From: Lysinibacillus odysseyi 34hs-1 = NBRC 100172
GTDB lineage: Bacteria > Bacillota > Bacilli > Bacillales_A > Planococcaceae
Direction: 5' to 3'
Assembly (NCBI RefSeq): GCF_001591965.1
Contig: NZ_BCVX01000019.1
Coordinates: forward strand, 1 to 35,977
Length of the DNA: 35,977 nt
The notes under the pieces are model-generated. The model was not told where the DNA came from, did no database searches, and saw nothing but the letters and a program-made list of their open reading frames with translations. Position 1 is the first letter of the stretch. Each line of letters opens with the position of its first letter. Positions 35,497 to 35,977 of this stretch are shown piece after piece. The translations under genes were made by a program, and so were the position numbers.

Positions 35497-35977
35497 GAAA
35501 CTTCAAAAAGAAAAACAATTCCGACTATTACAGCTGGATATTTCTATCGTTTTTCTCTTGAACGAACAGGCATGAAGGTGTCCGCCTGCCGGCAAAAAAC
35601 ATTTGCTGAACACCAGTTAAATTACCGATAAATAAGGAACTTTACCAATGAGTAAAGCTCTCCTTTATATTGTTAGCTATTCTACACCCCTTTAATCAAA
35701 ATAACTACTATGCTCCCTTATCCAAAAGGAAATAGGGATAAAATCATCATGAAAACGTTCTCAATTCTATATAGTGTAAAAAATAATATAAGAAAAATAC
35801 GGCTTATATAGTAGATTCTCTAATCATTTACACACCCTACATAGGCTTACTGAGTCTTTGATTATCCATTTTCTTTCGATAGGTTCATAGATGTGTTTAT
35901 CCATTTGTGGTTACCAACTCACTTTCGTTTGAAAAAACTTACTCTATTACGATTAGGTGCTACTTGTGAAGCGATGG
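35497..35977. other. Gene-free stretch upstream of guaB
   Basis: I see no supported gene in about 480 bp. It contains one imperfect hairpin (AAGGA/TCCTT with TTTAC/GTAAA arms, 35633-35667), followed by TTATATTG, and AT-rich sequence to the window edge. In B. subtilis yaaC and an rRNA operon lie upstream of guaB; neither is recognisable here. Confidence 0.5.

Noticed and set aside
35749-35811. A 20-codon frame starting MKTFSILYSVKNN
   Set aside because: Too short, and no convincing ribosome binding site or neighbour supports it; probably chance in AT-rich spacer.

Overview
The window looks like low-GC Bacillales chromosome close to the replication origin, most like the Planococcaceae/Lysinibacillus–Solibacillus side. 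That placement is inferred from gene content and sequence style; no database was searched. The evidence is the run bofA–yaaL–recR–ebfC–dnaX–SRP RNA on the minus strand at the left, serS, dacA and guaB on the minus strand at the right, and a dck/dgk pair, tadA and a tRNA-Ser between them. This is the gene set found between rrn operons near oriC in Bacillus subtilis, read here in reverse.

Layout. Positions 1-220 hold three tandem rRNA-type promoters that fire leftward out of the window, so an rRNA operon probably starts just beyond base 1. Positions 233-4400 carry bofA, yaaL, recR, ebfC, dnaX, an unrecognised four-helix membrane protein and SRP RNA, all on the minus strand. Positions 4626-4823 are a lone tRNA-Ser(UGA) with its own promoter and terminator. 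Positions 4965-8445 are a GlnK/GlnL-type two-component system followed by a glutamate-type DAACS symporter, with a GlnL-box-like repeat between them. Positions 8598-14093 are a TetR-controlled catabolic cluster on the minus strand: acyl-CoA dehydrogenase, SDR, TetR, APH-fold kinase and acyl-CoA ligase. An RraA-like aldolase gene lies upstream of it. Positions 15124-18100 hold a small membrane-anchored protein and an MBOAT/SGNH pair that probably acylates a cell-surface polymer. Positions 18275-21089 hold dck, dgk, a coiled-coil protein and tadA. Positions 21508-22269 are a lone family-2 glycosyltransferase in a gene-poor stretch. Positions 22785-26675 are a short-chain acid or ketoacid module: CoA-transferase subunits A and B, a LysR regulator and an AtoE-type permease. 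Positions 26971-35429 hold a GNAT, serS with a T-box leader, a MocR regulator, asnB, dacA and guaB.

The main item for follow-up is 8598-14093. The kinase, the ACAD10/11-type dehydrogenase (Asp at the usual catalytic Glu position), the CoA ligase and the SDR together match the enzyme set used for 4-hydroxyacid (levulinate-type) breakdown through a phosphorylated acyl-CoA. Two near-identical palindromes in front of the dehydrogenase and kinase genes suggest control by the TetR inside the cluster. Other points of interest are the GlnL-type box before the symporter, an apparent inversion of the tRNA-Ser–dck–dgk–tadA block relative to B. subtilis, a MocR gene where pdxS-pdxT would be expected, and a repeated 19-bp motif beside the LysR gene.
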